Assembly: GCA_023145535.1 (NCBI GenBank)
Contig: JAGLDQ010000088.1
Coordinates: 1-5,598 of the forward strand
DNA length: 5,598 bases
Origin: Cocleimonas sp.
GTDB taxonomy: Bacteria > Pseudomonadota > Gammaproteobacteria > Thiotrichales > Thiotrichaceae
Reading direction: 5' to 3'
Both the position numbers and the translations under genes were made by a program. Each line of letters begins with the position of its first letter. Position 1 is the stretch's first letter. The notes under the pieces are model-generated. The model ran no database searches and was not told the origin of the DNA. It worked only from the letters and a program-made list of their open reading frames with translations. Of this stretch, positions 5,477 through 5,598 are shown one piece after another.

Positions 5477-5598
5477 GTGAATTTTTTTATATGGGTGGTT
5501 ATGGCTATCACGTTTGGGGAATTATGTTACTAGCACTGATTATTATGCTGGTTGAACCCTTTAGTTTAAAACGACAACATAACGTTTTATTACAACGG
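5473..5598 (+). CDS. ccmD: Heme exporter accessory protein CcmD (3' truncated by window)
   Basis: CcmD is a small single-span inner-membrane protein that joins the CcmABC complex and is needed to release holo-CcmE. The first 42 codons are present. FFYMGGYGYHVWG (4-16) matches the family signature FxxMGGYxxxVW, followed by one hydrophobic segment (about 17-27) and then a basic cytoplasmic stretch (KRQH). The start ATG overlaps the ccmC stop in an ATGA arrangement with no strong ribosome binding site of its own, so translation is probably coupled to ccmC. Family members are usually about 50-70 residues, so only a short tail is missing. ccmE would be expected next. Confidence 0.9.
   Translation, partial: MSEFFYMGGYGYHVWGIMLLALIIMLVEPFSLKRQHNVLLQR

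Overview
The window reads as chromosomal DNA of a fairly AT-rich, Gram-negative, probably gammaproteobacterial organism (inference). The protein sequences of CobO/BtuR, CobB and the Ccm proteins resemble what I recall of their E. coli and Pseudomonas relatives. A System I cytochrome c maturation operon also implies a periplasm and a cytochrome-containing respiratory chain. I cannot name the genus. All supported genes lie on the + strand, and the minus-strand reading frames look like shadows.

Left part (1-2029), corrinoid genes: the last 35 codons of an unidentified gene are followed after 14 bases by cobO (GTG start; corrinoid adenosyltransferase). cobO overlaps cobB, which encodes the glutamine-dependent a,c-diamide synthase of corrin ring assembly. 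In the pathway CobB amidates the ring and, after cobalt reduction, CobO adds the adenosyl group, so the pair covers two nearby steps. No further cobalamin gene follows.

Middle part (2030-3420): a 375-405 base AT-rich non-coding stretch leads to a gene for a soluble protein of about 296 residues that I do not recognise. Its upstream region is the most structured non-coding DNA in the window. It has a promoter-like -35/extended -10 pair, and the -10 is bracketed by an 8-base perfect inverted repeat. Extra copies of the same CTAATA word lie further upstream, and a near-perfect Shine-Dalgarno sequence has no obvious start codon behind it. The gene ends at a plausible intrinsic terminator, directly followed by an extended -10 promoter for the next operon.

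Right part (3421-5598), cytochrome c maturation: ccmA, ccmB, ccmC and the start of ccmD are tightly packed with overlapping or nearly overlapping ends. CcmA (ATPase) and CcmB (membrane subunit) work with CcmC (heme-handling WWD protein) and CcmD (small membrane adaptor) to load heme onto CcmE and release it for cytochrome c assembly. The operon runs off the right edge, where ccmE and later genes would be expected. The CcmC here has an unusual Cys-containing loop beside its second heme-ligand histidine.

I found no clear sign of a defence system, mobile element, CRISPR array or RNA gene. The candidates for something undescribed are the unknown protein with its operator-like upstream region, and the variant CcmC loop.
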